Shown one piece after another: positions 1 through 9,229 of a stretch of DNA of 64,000 bases (positions are counted from its first letter, which is position 1; every line of letters begins with the position of its first letter). Both the position numbers and the translations under genes were made by a program. The notes under the pieces were generated by a model, which was not told the DNA's origin, searched no databases, and was given only the letters and a program-made list of their open reading frames with translations. The stretch is from CAIURC01 sp043777315 (GTDB taxonomy: Bacteria > Verrucomicrobiota > Verrucomicrobiia > Chthoniobacterales > Chthoniobacteraceae): positions 1 through 64,000 of the forward strand of contig JAYVPW010000061.1 of the NCBI GenBank assembly GCA_043777315.1, read 5' to 3'.

Positions 1-66
1 GGCGGCGTGGCGCAGCGCGCGTTCCTGTTGTGGATCGATGGTGAAACGAGCAATGGGTCTGGCCAT
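1..66 (-). CDS. 5' end of an unidentified divergent gene (partial)
   Basis: Reading leftward from an ATG at 66-64 gives 22 codons (MARPIARFTIDPQQERAL...) that stay open to the window edge. A purine-rich AAGGCGAG lies just upstream of this ATG, a plausible ribosome binding site, and the codon composition resembles the other genes here. The gene would be divergent from mraZ and share its roughly 200-base upstream region. Too little is visible to name a family. The opposite strand is also open here but looks like a shadow. Confidence 0.4.
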   Translation of the reverse strand, partial: MARPIARFTIDPQQERALRHAA

Positions 67-185
67 GCGCTCGCCTTGGCAGCGTCAGAGCGTTATGTCG
101 CGATATATCGTGAACGTGACACTAGCCGCGGAATCGGGGCCGTGGCTGAGAGCGGGGTGAGGCTCACTTTTTTCTTGGAAACGCA

Positions 186-214
186 TTGACGTTTTGCAAG
201 GCGCGGAAGATAAC
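186..214 (+). promoter_or_regulatory. Putative dcw operon promoter (sigma70-like)
   Basis: TTGACG at 186-191 matches the -35 consensus at five of six positions. A 17-base spacer separates it from GATAAC at 209-214, a 4/6 match to the -10. Transcription would start near 221, about 43 bases before mraZ and just upstream of the TGGGA repeats. The upstream sequence contains a T run (TTTTTTC near 170). Spacing and position make this the best candidate to drive the whole division and wall cluster. Confidence 0.6.
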
Positions 215-225
215 ACGATCCGTTT

Positions 226-250
226 TGGGAGAAAATGGGACAAAAACCCA
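226..250 (+). promoter_or_regulatory. MraZ-box operator (TGGGA direct repeats)
   Basis: TGGGA occurs at 226-230 and again at 236-240, exactly one helical turn (10 bp) apart. An inverted half-site CCCA follows at 247-250. MraZ in other bacteria binds TGGGN direct repeats separated by five bases between its promoter and its own start codon. The layout here is the same, with the repeats just after the predicted transcription start. MraZ therefore probably represses its own cluster here. Confidence 0.65.
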
Positions 251-263
251 AAGCAACGTCGCA

Positions 264-719
264 ATGCCTTCCTTTCAACCGAACTCCGCACCGCCTCTGT
301 TTGTCGGCGAGTTCTCCCATGCTCTCGATGGCAAGAGCCGGGTGACCATCCCCTCGGCGTGGCGATATGAGGAGGAGGCCGAATTTTTTCTGATGCCCAG
401 CACCAAGGGCGACTGCCTCAAGGCGTTGACCCGCCTCGAACTCGACCGCATCCGTGCCAAAGCGGCGGAGATGCAGGACGGGCCGCAGCGCCTCGAAGTG
501 CTCCGGGCGCTCGGCTCCGGCGCGCGGCAGTGCCGCCTCGACAAGGCGGGGCGCCTGATCGTGCCGGAGGAGTTTTGCAAAGGGCTCAACCTGTCCGGAG
601 ACGTATCGCTCGTCGGCGCGTTCGACACGTTTGAAATTTGGAATTCGGCGGCTCGCGAAAACGCGAAGTCGAGAACCTCGATGATCGCGACGCCTCACCT
701 CGCGCAATTCGGATTATGA
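264..719 (+). CDS. mraZ: Transcriptional regulator MraZ
   Basis: A 151-residue protein, the usual MraZ length, with two SpoVT/AbrB-like half domains. The first contains DGKSRVTIPS and the second DKAGRLIVPE, the family's signature strands. MraZ is a ring-forming DNA-binding repressor of the dcw cluster. I chose the ATG at 264 because it puts the conserved FVGEFSHALDGK segment near the N-terminus; the frame is open back to 186 but that part runs through the promoter and operator. The stop overlaps the rsmH start in ATGA (716-719). No strong ribosome binding site is visible. Confidence 0.93.
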   Translation: MPSFQPNSAPPLFVGEFSHALDGKSRVTIPSAWRYEEEAEFFLMPSTKGDCLKALTRLELDRIRAKAAEMQDGPQRLEVLRALGSGARQCRLDKAGRLIVPEEFCKGLNLSGDVSLVGAFDTFEIWNSAARENAKSRTSMIATPHLAQFGL

Positions 720-1708
720 CCGCCACGGCCGAGCTCGAACCGATTTCGCGCGTCACCATGCCCCGCCGCATCGCCACTGTGAAAACGCCCCGCCACGAAT
801 ATCACGACACCGTCCTCCTCGCGGAAACCGTCGAGCGGCTCGCGCCGGCCGCGGGCCGGGTGATCGTCGATGGAACCCTCGGCGGCGGCGGGCATTCGGC
901 GATGCTGCTCGCGGCCGGCGCGCGCGTCATCGGACTGGATCAAGACCCGGACGCGATCGCGTTTGCCAGCCGCCGGCTTGCTCATTTCGGCGAAAATTTC
1001 ACGCCCGTGCGGACCAGCTTTTCGAAAATCGGTGACGTGCTCGACTCGCTCGGCGTCCCGGCCATCGACGGCGCGCTGCTCGACCTCGGCGTCTCCTCGC
1101 ATCAGGTCGATGCGCCCGAGCGCGGCTTCTCGTTCATGCACGACGGGCCGCTCGACATGCGCATGGATCCGGGCGCGCCCATCTCCGCGGCGGATCTCGT
1201 GAACACGATGAGCGCCGAGCAACTCGAGCGCATTTTCCGCACACACGGCGAAGAACCAGCGGCTCGAAAAATCGCCGCGCGGCTCGTGCGCGACCGGATG
1301 GTGAGCCCATTCACGACCACGCTCCAGCTCGCGGACGCCGTCGAAAGCGTGGTCCCGCGCCACGGCAAAACACATCCGGCGACCCGCGTTTTCCAGGCAC
1401 TGCGGATCGCTGTGAATCGCGAACTCGAAGTACTCGAAGAAGCGCTCGCGCAGTTCTCCGCGCGGCTCGCTCCCCGCGGTCGATTCGCCGTCATCACGTT
1501 CCATTCGCTCGAAGATCGGATCGTCAAAACGTACTTCGCGCACCGCAGCGCGGAATGGCTCGACCGCCCGGAGTGGCCGGAGCCGCGCCGGAATCCCGAC
1601 TGCATCTTCAAAAAAATCACGCGCAAAGCCGTCGTCGCCAGCGACGCGGAGCAGCGCGCGAATCCGCGCTCGCGCAGCGCGAAACTGCGGGTCGTCGAGA
1701 AAATCTAG
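716..1708 (+). CDS. rsmH: 16S rRNA (cytosine1402-N4)-methyltransferase RsmH (MraW)
   Basis: RsmH N4-methylates C1402 of 16S rRNA using S-adenosylmethionine. The protein is 330 residues with the SAM-binding motif DGTLGGGGHS near residues 52-61. The family segments LLDLGVSSHQVD and RGFSFMHDGPLDMRMD follow, and HSLEDRIVK lies near the C-terminus. The start at 716 is set by the ATGA overlap with mraZ; an internal ATG at 758 (MPRRIA) is the alternative. It is the second gene of the cluster, the usual place in most bacteria. Confidence 0.95.
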   Translation: MTATAELEPISRVTMPRRIATVKTPRHEYHDTVLLAETVERLAPAAGRVIVDGTLGGGGHSAMLLAAGARVIGLDQDPDAIAFASRRLAHFGENFTPVRTSFSKIGDVLDSLGVPAIDGALLDLGVSSHQVDAPERGFSFMHDGPLDMRMDPGAPISAADLVNTMSAEQLERIFRTHGEEPAARKIAARLVRDRMVSPFTTTLQLADAVESVVPRHGKTHPATRVFQALRIAVNRELEVLEEALAQFSARLAPRGRFAVITFHSLEDRIVKTYFAHRSAEWLDRPEWPEPRRNPDCIFKKITRKAVVASDAEQRANPRSRSAKLRVVEKI

Positions 1709-1718
1709 CCCCCCAATT

Positions 1719-2084
1719 ATGGCCTCCAATCGTCGCCGTCACGCCAACGCGCTCCCGCTTGCTTCCATCGCGACGTGGGTCATCGGCTGCGTCTTTCTCG
1801 CGGGCACCGGGCTCGGTTATGTGTATCTGAAAAACCAGATCATCACGACCGGCACGAAGACCAAAGCGCTCGAGCGCGAGCTCGCGGAACTCGCGACGCA
1901 GGACGAGGTCGTGCGCTCGAAAATCGCCCTCCTTTCGTCGCGCTCCGCGCTGCAGCGCCGGCTGAATGACGGCTTCATCAAGCTCGTGCCGATCACCGAC
2001 GACCGGCTCGTCCGCGTCGAGTCTTCCACCCGAAAAGAGCCCGGCGAATTGCGCGCCGTCTCGAACGAAAGGACGGCCCCATGA
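1719..2084 (+). CDS. ftsL: FtsL-like bitopic division protein
   Basis: A 121-residue protein with a short basic N-terminus, one membrane segment at about residues 13-37, then a heptad-like charged stretch (about 40-75) fitting a periplasmic coiled coil. This is the FtsL/FtsB-type layout, and the position between rsmH and ftsI is where ftsL sits. FtsL sequence is poorly conserved, so the call rests on topology, size and synteny. In other bacteria FtsL joins FtsB and FtsQ to activate FtsWI. Its TGA overlaps the ftsI ATG. Confidence 0.75.
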   Translation: MASNRRRHANALPLASIATWVIGCVFLAGTGLGYVYLKNQIITTGTKTKALERELAELATQDEVVRSKIALLSSRSALQRRLNDGFIKLVPITDDRLVRVESSTRKEPGELRAVSNERTAP

Positions 2085-3889
2085 GTGCAACGGGCACGCG
2101 GGCATTCGTGACGTGCTGCGGCCTCGCGGTTTGCTTCACCGGCTTCTCCGCGCGGCTCGTGCATTTGCAGGTGACGATGCGCGACGAGTTCGCTGCGAAG
2201 GCTGCCGAGAAGCACGTCAACAAGGAGCCGATCTACGCGAAGCGCGGTGCGATCTGCGACGTCCACGGCGAATCGCTCGCGCAGAACGAGCCGATGAAAG
2301 TCGTCATCGCCGACGGCTCGCTGATGGAAGATCAGCCGGCCATCGCGCGTGCTCTCGCGGGTCCGCTCGAGCTGCCGGAAAAAGTGCTCCTCGAAAAATT
2401 GGCGACGCAGCGCGTGTCGAAAACGGACAACAAAAAGACGCCCTCGCGCTACATCGTGCTGAAGAAAAAAGTGGCCGAGAGCGTGGCCAGCATCATCGCC
2501 GCCGATCTCTCCGCGCAAAAGCTGCGCGGCATCTATTTCGAGCCGGATACCGAGCGGAATTATCCAAACGGCTCGATGCTCTGCCACGTCGTCGGATACG
2601 TGAACAACGACAACAACGGCGTCGAGGGGATCGAGCGGAACTTCGATGAATTCCTGCACGGCCGTGACGGTTTCCGCTTCGTCGAGCGTGACCGCACCGG
2701 GCGCGAACTCGTCCCGTACCGCGGCCAGGAGCGCGCGGCGCGCGACGGCTTCGACGTGCGGCTGACCATCGACATGGGCCTCCAGCAGATCGTGGAAAGC
2801 GAGCTCGACGCGGCGTGCAAACAGTTCAGGCCGAAGATGGCGACGTGCATCCTGATGCGCCCGCAAACCGGCGAGATTCTGGCGATGGCAAACCGGCCGA
2901 ATTTCGATCCGAACGTCATTGAGGAAAGCGTGGACCCGGTCAGAAACAACGTCCTCCTCGCGATGCGACGGAACCGCGCGATCACGGACATGGTCGAGCC
3001 CGGCTCCACCTTCAAAATTGTGACGACCGCCGCGGCGCTCAGCCTCAAATTGGTCAGGCGTGACAGCTACATTTTTTGCGAGAACGGCGCGTTTTTGTGG
3101 GGGGGCCGGACGCTGCACGATCACCGAGGATACGGCGACCTGACGGTCGAGGAGATGCTGATGCATTCCAGCAACATTGGGGCGGCGAAGCTCGGGATTC
3201 AGCTCGGCGAACAACGGCTTTACGAGGCCGTGCGGCGCTTCGGATTCGGCGAGCGCACGGGGGTCAACCTGCCCGGCGAAATCCCCGGCGTCGTGCATCC
3301 GCCGCACACATGGAGCAAGGTCTCGATTACGCGCGTGCCGATGGGCCAGGAGGTCACCGCGACCCCGCTGCAAGTCGTCACCGCGATGGCCGCGATCGCC
3401 AACGGCGGCACGCTGCTGATGCCGCAGATCGTGCATTCGATCACCGACCACGACGGCAATATCGTGCAGTCGTTGCAGCGGGCCGAAGTGCGCCGTGTCG
3501 CCTCGCCGGACGCGGTCACCATCATTCGCGACGCGCTCGTTCAGGTGGTCAGCAAAAAGGGCACCGCGCCACTCGCGCACGTCTCTGGATTCAAGGTCGC
3601 GGGCAAAACCGGCACCGCGCAAAAGGCCAGTCCGACCGGCGGCTACGACCACGAAAAGCACGTTGTCTCGTTCGTCGGATTCATGCCTGCGGAAGCGCCG
3701 GAATTCGTCGCCCTCGTCATGCTCGATGAGCCGCAGACGAAGCCGGATCAGAATTACGGCGGGCTCGTCGCCGCACCGATTTTTTCGCGCATCGGCGAGC
3801 GGGCCGCTCGCTATCTCAATCTCACGCCTTCGCCGGAAGAACCCGGTGGTGACGTGGTCGTGACGCAGTCCGGGCCGTTCCGCGATTAG
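2081..3889 (+). CDS. ftsI: Septal peptidoglycan transpeptidase FtsI (PBP3-like)
   Basis: Class B penicillin-binding protein of 602 residues that cross-links septal peptidoglycan. It has a short cytoplasmic start and a membrane anchor at about 8-28. A pedimerisation-type N-terminal domain follows, then the transpeptidase domain with STFK (Ser near 309), SSN (near 363) and KTGT (near 508). No C-terminal PASTA domain is present. The start is set by the ATGA overlap with ftsL. A general PBP2 paralogue is possible, but the dcw position next to ftsL and the length favour the division enzyme. Confidence 0.93.
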   Translation: MSATGTRAFVTCCGLAVCFTGFSARLVHLQVTMRDEFAAKAAEKHVNKEPIYAKRGAICDVHGESLAQNEPMKVVIADGSLMEDQPAIARALAGPLELPEKVLLEKLATQRVSKTDNKKTPSRYIVLKKKVAESVASIIAADLSAQKLRGIYFEPDTERNYPNGSMLCHVVGYVNNDNNGVEGIERNFDEFLHGRDGFRFVERDRTGRELVPYRGQERAARDGFDVRLTIDMGLQQIVESELDAACKQFRPKMATCILMRPQTGEILAMANRPNFDPNVIEESVDPVRNNVLLAMRRNRAITDMVEPGSTFKIVTTAAALSLKLVRRDSYIFCENGAFLWGGRTLHDHRGYGDLTVEEMLMHSSNIGAAKLGIQLGEQRLYEAVRRFGFGERTGVNLPGEIPGVVHPPHTWSKVSITRVPMGQEVTATPLQVVTAMAAIANGGTLLMPQIVHSITDHDGNIVQSLQRAEVRRVASPDAVTIIRDALVQVVSKKGTAPLAHVSGFKVAGKTGTAQKASPTGGYDHEKHVVSFVGFMPAEAPEFVALVMLDEPQTKPDQNYGGLVAAPIFSRIGERAARYLNLTPSPEEPGGDVVVTQSGPFRD

Positions 3890-3898
3890 GACTTTCGG

Positions 3899-5380
3899 AT
3901 GCAACTCAAAGCGCTCCTCTCAGCCACGGCGACGACGCTGATCGACGGTGCCGTCGATCGCGAAATCACCTCGATTTCGTACGACTCCCGGCGCGTGCAA
4001 CCCGGCGCACTTTTCGTGGCGTTGAAAGGAGAGAAAGTCGATGGGTCGCATTTCGTGGCGCAGGCCGTGGACAAAGGCGCGGAGGCGATCTTGAGCGAAC
4101 AGGGCGAACTAAAAATGCGTGCGACGAATGTGGTCGTCCCGAACGCTCGGATCGCGCTCGCCGACCTCGCCGCGGCCTTTTATCAGCACCCCTCGAAGTT
4201 CCTCAAAATCGCCGCGGTCACCGGCACGAACGGAAAGACGACGACGACGTTTTTGATCAAGCACATCTGCGATCAAATGGTGCTGCGCTGCGGCCTCATC
4301 GGCACGGTGCGGTACGAGTTCGGCGAGCGGATTCTGCCCGCGCCGCGCACCACGCCCGAGTCGCTCGATCTTCAGGATTTGCTGTGGCAGATGCGCTCCG
4401 CCGGCTGCAAGACCGTGGCGATGGAAGTCTCCTCGCACGCGCTCACGCAGGCGCGCGTCCGCGGGGTGGAATTCGACGCCGCGATCTTCACGAACCTGAC
4501 GCAGGATCACCTCGATTTTCACGGGACGATGGAGGCGTATTTCGAGGCGAAAACGCGGCTCTTCACCGGCCTCGCGGCGCAAGCGAAAAAGAAGGGCCGG
4601 GCGATCATCAACCTCGACGACCGCTACGGCGCGCAACTCGTGAAGCGCTTCGCGAACGAACTGCCGATCACGACCTACGGCGTCGGCGTGCACTCCGACT
4701 TTCGCGCGAGCAATGTGCGCATCGATTTCAACGGCACGAGCTACCAGCTCGACGCGGGCGGCCGCAGCTATCTCGTGCGCCTGCCGCTCATCGGAAACTT
4801 CAACGTTTACAACTCGCTCGCCGCCATCGCCGGGGCGAACGCGCTCGGCGTGGACATCCGCTCTGCCGTCCTCGCGATGGCGAATGCGCCGTCCGTCCCC
4901 GGCCGGCTCGAGCGCGTGCCGGCGCAGCGCCAGTTCAAGGTTTTCGTCGATTACGCACACACCGACGACGCGCTCTTGAACGTCATCAAAACGTGCCGGG
5001 AACTCCAGCCCGCGCGCCTCATCGTCGTCTTCGGCTGTGGCGGAAATCGCGACAAAACCAAGCGCCCGCGGATGGGCGCGGTCGTCGATGAGCACGCCGA
5101 TTTTGGGATCATTACGAGCGACAATCCCCGCGGCGAAGATCCGGTCGCGATCATCGCCGACATCAAACCCGGCATGAAACGCGGGCGTTACGAAGTCATC
5201 GTCGATCGGCGCGAAGCAATCACCAGAGCCATCGAAATGGCCGAGCCGCGCGACATCGTTTTGATCGCGGGCAAAGGCCACGAGAACTACCAGGAATTCG
5301 CCGGCCGCACCGTGCCGTTCGATGACGTGGCGGTGGCGACTCAGGCGCTCGAGGGGAAGCGCGTGGAATACAACGGGTGA
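3899..5380 (+). CDS. murE: UDP-MurNAc-L-Ala-D-Glu:meso-diaminopimelate ligase MurE
   Basis: Mur ligase of 493 residues that adds the third peptide residue in the cytoplasm. The ATP-binding loop is TGTNGKTTTT, and the central-domain segments HTNL-like TNLTQDHLDFHG and VDYAHTDDAL match MurE. The specificity motif DNPRGEDP (SDNPR) is the signature of enzymes that add meso-diaminopimelate rather than lysine, so this organism should have an A1gamma-type wall. It begins 9 bases after ftsI. Its stop overlaps a GTG that probably starts murF. Confidence 0.95.
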   Translation: MQLKALLSATATTLIDGAVDREITSISYDSRRVQPGALFVALKGEKVDGSHFVAQAVDKGAEAILSEQGELKMRATNVVVPNARIALADLAAAFYQHPSKFLKIAAVTGTNGKTTTTFLIKHICDQMVLRCGLIGTVRYEFGERILPAPRTTPESLDLQDLLWQMRSAGCKTVAMEVSSHALTQARVRGVEFDAAIFTNLTQDHLDFHGTMEAYFEAKTRLFTGLAAQAKKKGRAIINLDDRYGAQLVKRFANELPITTYGVGVHSDFRASNVRIDFNGTSYQLDAGGRSYLVRLPLIGNFNVYNSLAAIAGANALGVDIRSAVLAMANAPSVPGRLERVPAQRQFKVFVDYAHTDDALLNVIKTCRELQPARLIVVFGCGGNRDKTKRPRMGAVVDEHADFGIITSDNPRGEDPVAIIADIKPGMKRGRYEVIVDRREAITRAIEMAEPRDIVLIAGKGHENYQEFAGRTVPFDDVAVATQALEGKRVEYNG

Positions 5381-6750
5381 AAATGGAGCCGACCCAAATC
5401 GAGACGCTCGCAAAGTGGGCTGGCGGCAACGTCATCGCGGGTGATCCGTCATCGCTCGCGGAACTCATCTGCACCGATTCGCGGGCGCTGAAATCCGGGG
5501 ATTTGTTCCTCGCCTTGCGCGGCGAGAATTTCGACGGGCACACCTTCATTCCCGAGGCGGCGAAACGCGGCGCGCTGGGCGTGATCGCCGAAGAAATCCC
5601 CGGCGATCTTCCAGCCGAATTCATCGTCATCAAAGTCGGGGACACCTTGCGCGCATTGCAGCAGATCGCCGCGCGTTACAGGCGCAGTCTTGATTTGAAG
5701 GTGATCGCCATCACCGGAAGCAACGGCAAGACGAGCACGAAAGACCTCACGGCCGCGGTGCTCGCCGAGCGATTTCAGGTCATCAAAACCGCGGGGAATT
5801 TCAACAACCACATCGGCCTGCCGCTCACAATTTTGCGGGCGGGAAAGGGCGATCAGATCGGCGTGTTCGAGATCGGAATGAACCATCCCGGCGAGGTCGC
5901 GCCGCTGGCCGCGCTGGCCGCGCCGGATGTGGCGATCATCACGAACATCGGCGTCGCGCACATTGAATTCATGGGCAGCCGCGAGGCGATCGCGCTGGAA
6001 AAAGGAATGCTCGCCGAAGCGCTTTCGGCGGAGGGCGATCTCATTTTAAACGCCGACGACGACTTCGCCGTCGCGATCGCGGCGAGGACAAAAGCGCACG
6101 TGCATTATTGCGGAATGGAGCGCGGCGACGTGCGCGCGAGCGACGTGCGCCAGGATTTCGGGGGAACGAGGTTCCGTCTTCACGCTGACCAACCCAGCGT
6201 GGAGGCGGAGCTCCCCGTCCCCGGTCTGCACATGGTGAGCAATGCGCTAATGGCGGTGAGCGCCGGGCGCATTTTCGGCCTCTCGCTCGAGCAGTGCGCC
6301 GCGGGTTTGCTCAAGCTTCAGCTCGCAAAAGGCCGGCTCGAACAAAAGACGATCCGCGGAATTCAAATCCTCGACGACAGCTACAACGCGAATCCCGACT
6401 CGATGGTCGCGGCGCTCAAAACGCTTGCGCAAATGCCGACGACGGGACGCCGAATCGCGGTGCTCGGGCGCATGGGCGAACTCGGTGCGGAGAGCCAGCG
6501 CGGGCATCGCGCGGTCGGCGAAGTGGCGGCGAAACTCGGCATCGACCTGGTCCTCGCCGTCGGAGACGAGGCGGCGCTCATTGCTGATGCAGCCTTGATT
6601 GGCGGCAGTTCCCGCGTCGAAAAATGCGCGACCGGCGAGGAGGCTCTGGCCGCCTTGCGAGAGATCGCCAGGGCCGGTGACATCGTGCTCGTGAAAGGCA
6701 GCCGCTCCGCCCGGATGGAGCGCATCGTGGAGGGTTTGCAGACGCCATGA
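5377..6750 (+). CDS. murF: UDP-MurNAc-tripeptide:D-Ala-D-Ala ligase MurF
   Basis: Last cytoplasmic Mur ligase, 457 residues, adding D-Ala-D-Ala to the UDP-MurNAc-tripeptide. The P-loop reads ITGSNGKTSTKDL. The fold motifs NHIGLPLT, EIGMNHPGE and DDSYNANPDSM are typical of MurF. Start choice: GTG at 5377 (GTGA overlap with murE) or ATG two codons later at 5383; the product differs by only two residues. The stop overlaps the mraY ATG. Confidence 0.95.
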   Translation: MKMEPTQIETLAKWAGGNVIAGDPSSLAELICTDSRALKSGDLFLALRGENFDGHTFIPEAAKRGALGVIAEEIPGDLPAEFIVIKVGDTLRALQQIAARYRRSLDLKVIAITGSNGKTSTKDLTAAVLAERFQVIKTAGNFNNHIGLPLTILRAGKGDQIGVFEIGMNHPGEVAPLAALAAPDVAIITNIGVAHIEFMGSREAIALEKGMLAEALSAEGDLILNADDDFAVAIAARTKAHVHYCGMERGDVRASDVRQDFGGTRFRLHADQPSVEAELPVPGLHMVSNALMAVSAGRIFGLSLEQCAAGLLKLQLAKGRLEQKTIRGIQILDDSYNANPDSMVAALKTLAQMPTTGRRIAVLGRMGELGAESQRGHRAVGEVAAKLGIDLVLAVGDEAALIADAALIGGSSRVEKCATGEEALAALREIARAGDIVLVKGSRSARMERIVEGLQTP

Positions 6751-7883
6751 TGTACTACCTGCACAAGCTGAGCATCGGTGCCCCATCGGCGGATTTCCTG
6801 CGCGCGCTCAATGTTTTTCAATACATCACCTTCCGCGCGGTGGCGGCGGCGCTCACCGCCTTTCTGCTGTCGTTGACCTTCGGAAATTGGGTCATTCGCA
6901 AACTCGTTTCGCTGAAGTTCGGACAACCGATTCGGACGAAAGAAGAGGTCCACAAGCTGTTCGAGTTGCACGGCGGAAAAGCCGGCACGCCGACGATGGG
7001 AGGAGTTTTGCTGCTCGGCAGCGTCGTGATCTCGTCGGTGATTTGGGCGCGCCCGGACAACATGGCCGTCTGGCTCCTGCTCTTTACGATTGTGTTCTGC
7101 GGCGCGCTCGGGTTCTGGGACGACTACCTCAAGGTGACGAAGAAGAATGCGAAAGGCATGAGCGAGCGGACCAAGCTCGGCGGACAGGCGATCATGGCCG
7201 GAATCGTCACCGCTTTTTTCCTGCTCAATCCCGCGATCGAGGTGCAGGCCCGCGCGATTTACGTCCCATTTTACAAGACGCCGCTCATCTGGAATCTCGG
7301 TGCGTTCACCGTCGTTTTCTTCGGTCTCGTGATCATCGGCGCGTCGAACGCCGTGAACCTCACCGACGGCCTCGACGGCCTCGCGACCGGCTGCACGATC
7401 ACCACCGGCGTCGCGTATTCGGTGCTCACCTACGCCGCCGGGAATGTGAAACTCGCGCAGTATTTGCAGATTCCGTATTACCCGTTTGCCGGCGAGCTCG
7501 CGGTCGTTTGCATGGCGCTGGTCGGCGCGTCGTTTGGGTTTCTGTGGTTCAATTGCCACCCGGCCAAAGTCTTCATGGGCGACACCGGATCGCTCGCGAT
7601 CGGCGGCTTTTTCGGAGTCGTCGCGATCTGCTGCAAACAGGAGCTGCTGCTCGTCGTCGTCGGCGGCGTGTTCGTCGCGGAGGCTCTCTCCGTCTTGATT
7701 CAGCGGACCTGGTTCAAAATCACGAAGCGCGTTTACGGGGAGGGTCGGCGCGTCTTTTTGATGTCGCCGATTCATCATCATTTCGAACTCAAAGGCTGGA
7801 AGGAGAACACGGTCATCGTCCGCTTTTGGATCCTTTCCGTGATGTTCGCGCTCCTCGGTCTCGCAACTCTCAAACTGCGTTGA
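6747..7883 (+). CDS. mraY: Phospho-MurNAc-pentapeptide transferase MraY
   Basis: Polytopic enzyme of 378 residues that transfers phospho-MurNAc-pentapeptide to undecaprenyl phosphate, forming lipid I in the inner membrane. About ten hydrophobic segments are visible. The active-site aspartates lie in DDYLK and in NLTDGLDGLA, and the HHHFE motif near the C-terminus is intact. The start overlaps the murF stop (ATGA). The stop TGA at 7881-7883 is overlapped by a TTG that begins murD. Confidence 0.96.
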   Translation: MMYYLHKLSIGAPSADFLRALNVFQYITFRAVAAALTAFLLSLTFGNWVIRKLVSLKFGQPIRTKEEVHKLFELHGGKAGTPTMGGVLLLGSVVISSVIWARPDNMAVWLLLFTIVFCGALGFWDDYLKVTKKNAKGMSERTKLGGQAIMAGIVTAFFLLNPAIEVQARAIYVPFYKTPLIWNLGAFTVVFFGLVIIGASNAVNLTDGLDGLATGCTITTGVAYSVLTYAAGNVKLAQYLQIPYYPFAGELAVVCMALVGASFGFLWFNCHPAKVFMGDTGSLAIGGFFGVVAICCKQELLLVVVGGVFVAEALSVLIQRTWFKITKRVYGEGRRVFLMSPIHHHFELKGWKENTVIVRFWILSVMFALLGLATLKLR

Positions 7884-9229
7884 AAAATGAACGCTTTCAC
7901 CACAAGTCGGTGGCGGTCCTCGGAGCTGGAGAAAGCGGCGAGGCTGCGGCCATTTTGCTGCACGAGGAGGGTGCTGACGTGACCGTCCTCGACACCGCGG
8001 AGGAGAACAAGCTGCGCAAGAAAATCGACGCGCTCGGCCGGCGTGGAATCCGCGTGTTGGCGGGATTGGCCGCCGAACATGACGCGCAACGGTACGACCT
8101 CGCGGTGCTCAGTCCGGGCATCGATCCGGCGATGCCACTCGTGCAAAACTTTCTCCGCAAACGCATCGAAATGATCGGCGAACTCGAGCTCGCGTACGAG
8201 ATGTGCGAGTGCCCGATCATCGCGATCACCGGCACGAACGGGAAGACCACGACGACCCAGCTCGTGGACCAAATGCTCAACGCCTGCGGCGTGAAAACGG
8301 TGGCGAGCGGGAATATCGGCCCGGCCTTTTCCGCGAAAGTCCGGGAGAGCAAAAATCTCGACGTGATGACGCTGGAGGTCAGCTCGTTTCAGCTCGAGCG
8401 GATCGATCGCTTCCGCGCGCAGATCGCCGTCTGGCTTGGTTTCGCAGCCGATCACCTCGATCGCTACGCCTCGATGGACGAGTATTTCGCGGCGAAGATT
8501 CGCGTCTTCGAAAACCAGACCGCCGTCGATTGGGCGGTCGTCAACTTTCGCGACAAATTGCCCGAACTCGCCGCGCAAAAAATAACCTTCAGCGCGTATG
8601 TCGCTGGCGGAGATTTTGATCTGCGGGAAGGGATGATCTCTTACCACGGCCGCGCGGTGCTCGCGATGAGCGACACGAAATTGCGCGGTGCGCACAATGC
8701 CGAAAACCTGATGGCGGCGCTCGGCGTAGGCCTCGCCCGTGGACTGGAATTCGAGCAGATGGCACCCGCGCTGGCTGCGTATCAGCCGCTTCCGCACCGG
8801 TGCGAAATCCTCGCGAACATCGCCGGCGTCGAGTGGGTGAATGACTCAAAAGGAACCAACCTCGACTCAGTCGAGAAGGCCCTGCTTTCCGAAACGCGTC
8901 CCGTTGTTTTGATCGCGGGCGGAAAAGACAAAGGCTTCGAATACGACTCTCTGACAAACCTCGTCGCGGAGAAATGCCGCGCAGCCGTGCTGCTGGGCGA
9001 GATGTCGGATCGCATCGAAACGCTCTGGCGCGAACGCGTGCCGTGCTTCAACGCGGGCCGCTCGCTCGAGACTGCCGTGCAGCTTGCGCGCGCGGCCGCG
9101 GAGCCCGGCGATGTCGTCCTTTTCAGCCCCGGCACCTCTTCGTTCGACATGTTCAAAAATTACGCCGACCGCGGGAATCAATTCCGCGCCCTCGTCGCTG
9201 CTCTGACCCAACACCCAATCGCACCATGA
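7880..9229 (+). CDS. murD: UDP-MurNAc-L-Ala:D-Glu ligase MurD
   Basis: Mur ligase of about 449 residues adding D-glutamate. An N-terminal Rossmann-like start (VAVLGAGESG) is followed by SPGIDP, the ATP loop ITGTNGKTTTT, FNDSK-like VNDSKGTN and a C-terminal FSPGTSSFDMF. The reading frame is open far upstream through mraY, so the start must be chosen. TTG at 7880 gives a TTGA overlap with the mraY stop, in line with the overlaps at the neighbouring junctions, and places the Rossmann strand about ten residues in. A GTG at 7910 is the alternative. Confidence 0.9.
   Translation: MKNERFHHKSVAVLGAGESGEAAAILLHEEGADVTVLDTAEENKLRKKIDALGRRGIRVLAGLAAEHDAQRYDLAVLSPGIDPAMPLVQNFLRKRIEMIGELELAYEMCECPIIAITGTNGKTTTTQLVDQMLNACGVKTVASGNIGPAFSAKVRESKNLDVMTLEVSSFQLERIDRFRAQIAVWLGFAADHLDRYASMDEYFAAKIRVFENQTAVDWAVVNFRDKLPELAAQKITFSAYVAGGDFDLREGMISYHGRAVLAMSDTKLRGAHNAENLMAALGVGLARGLEFEQMAPALAAYQPLPHRCEILANIAGVEWVNDSKGTNLDSVEKALLSETRPVVLIAGGKDKGFEYDSLTNLVAEKCRAAVLLGEMSDRIETLWRERVPCFNAGRSLETAVQLARAAAEPGDVVLFSPGTSSFDMFKNYADRGNQFRALVAALTQHPIAP

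Noticed and set aside
1817..3904. A minus-strand frame of almost 700 codons opposite ftsL and ftsI
   Set aside because: It is antisense to well-recognised genes, has Arg/His/Asp-rich composition with no domain, and arises from the GC-rich third-codon bias. Similar shadows occur opposite most genes.
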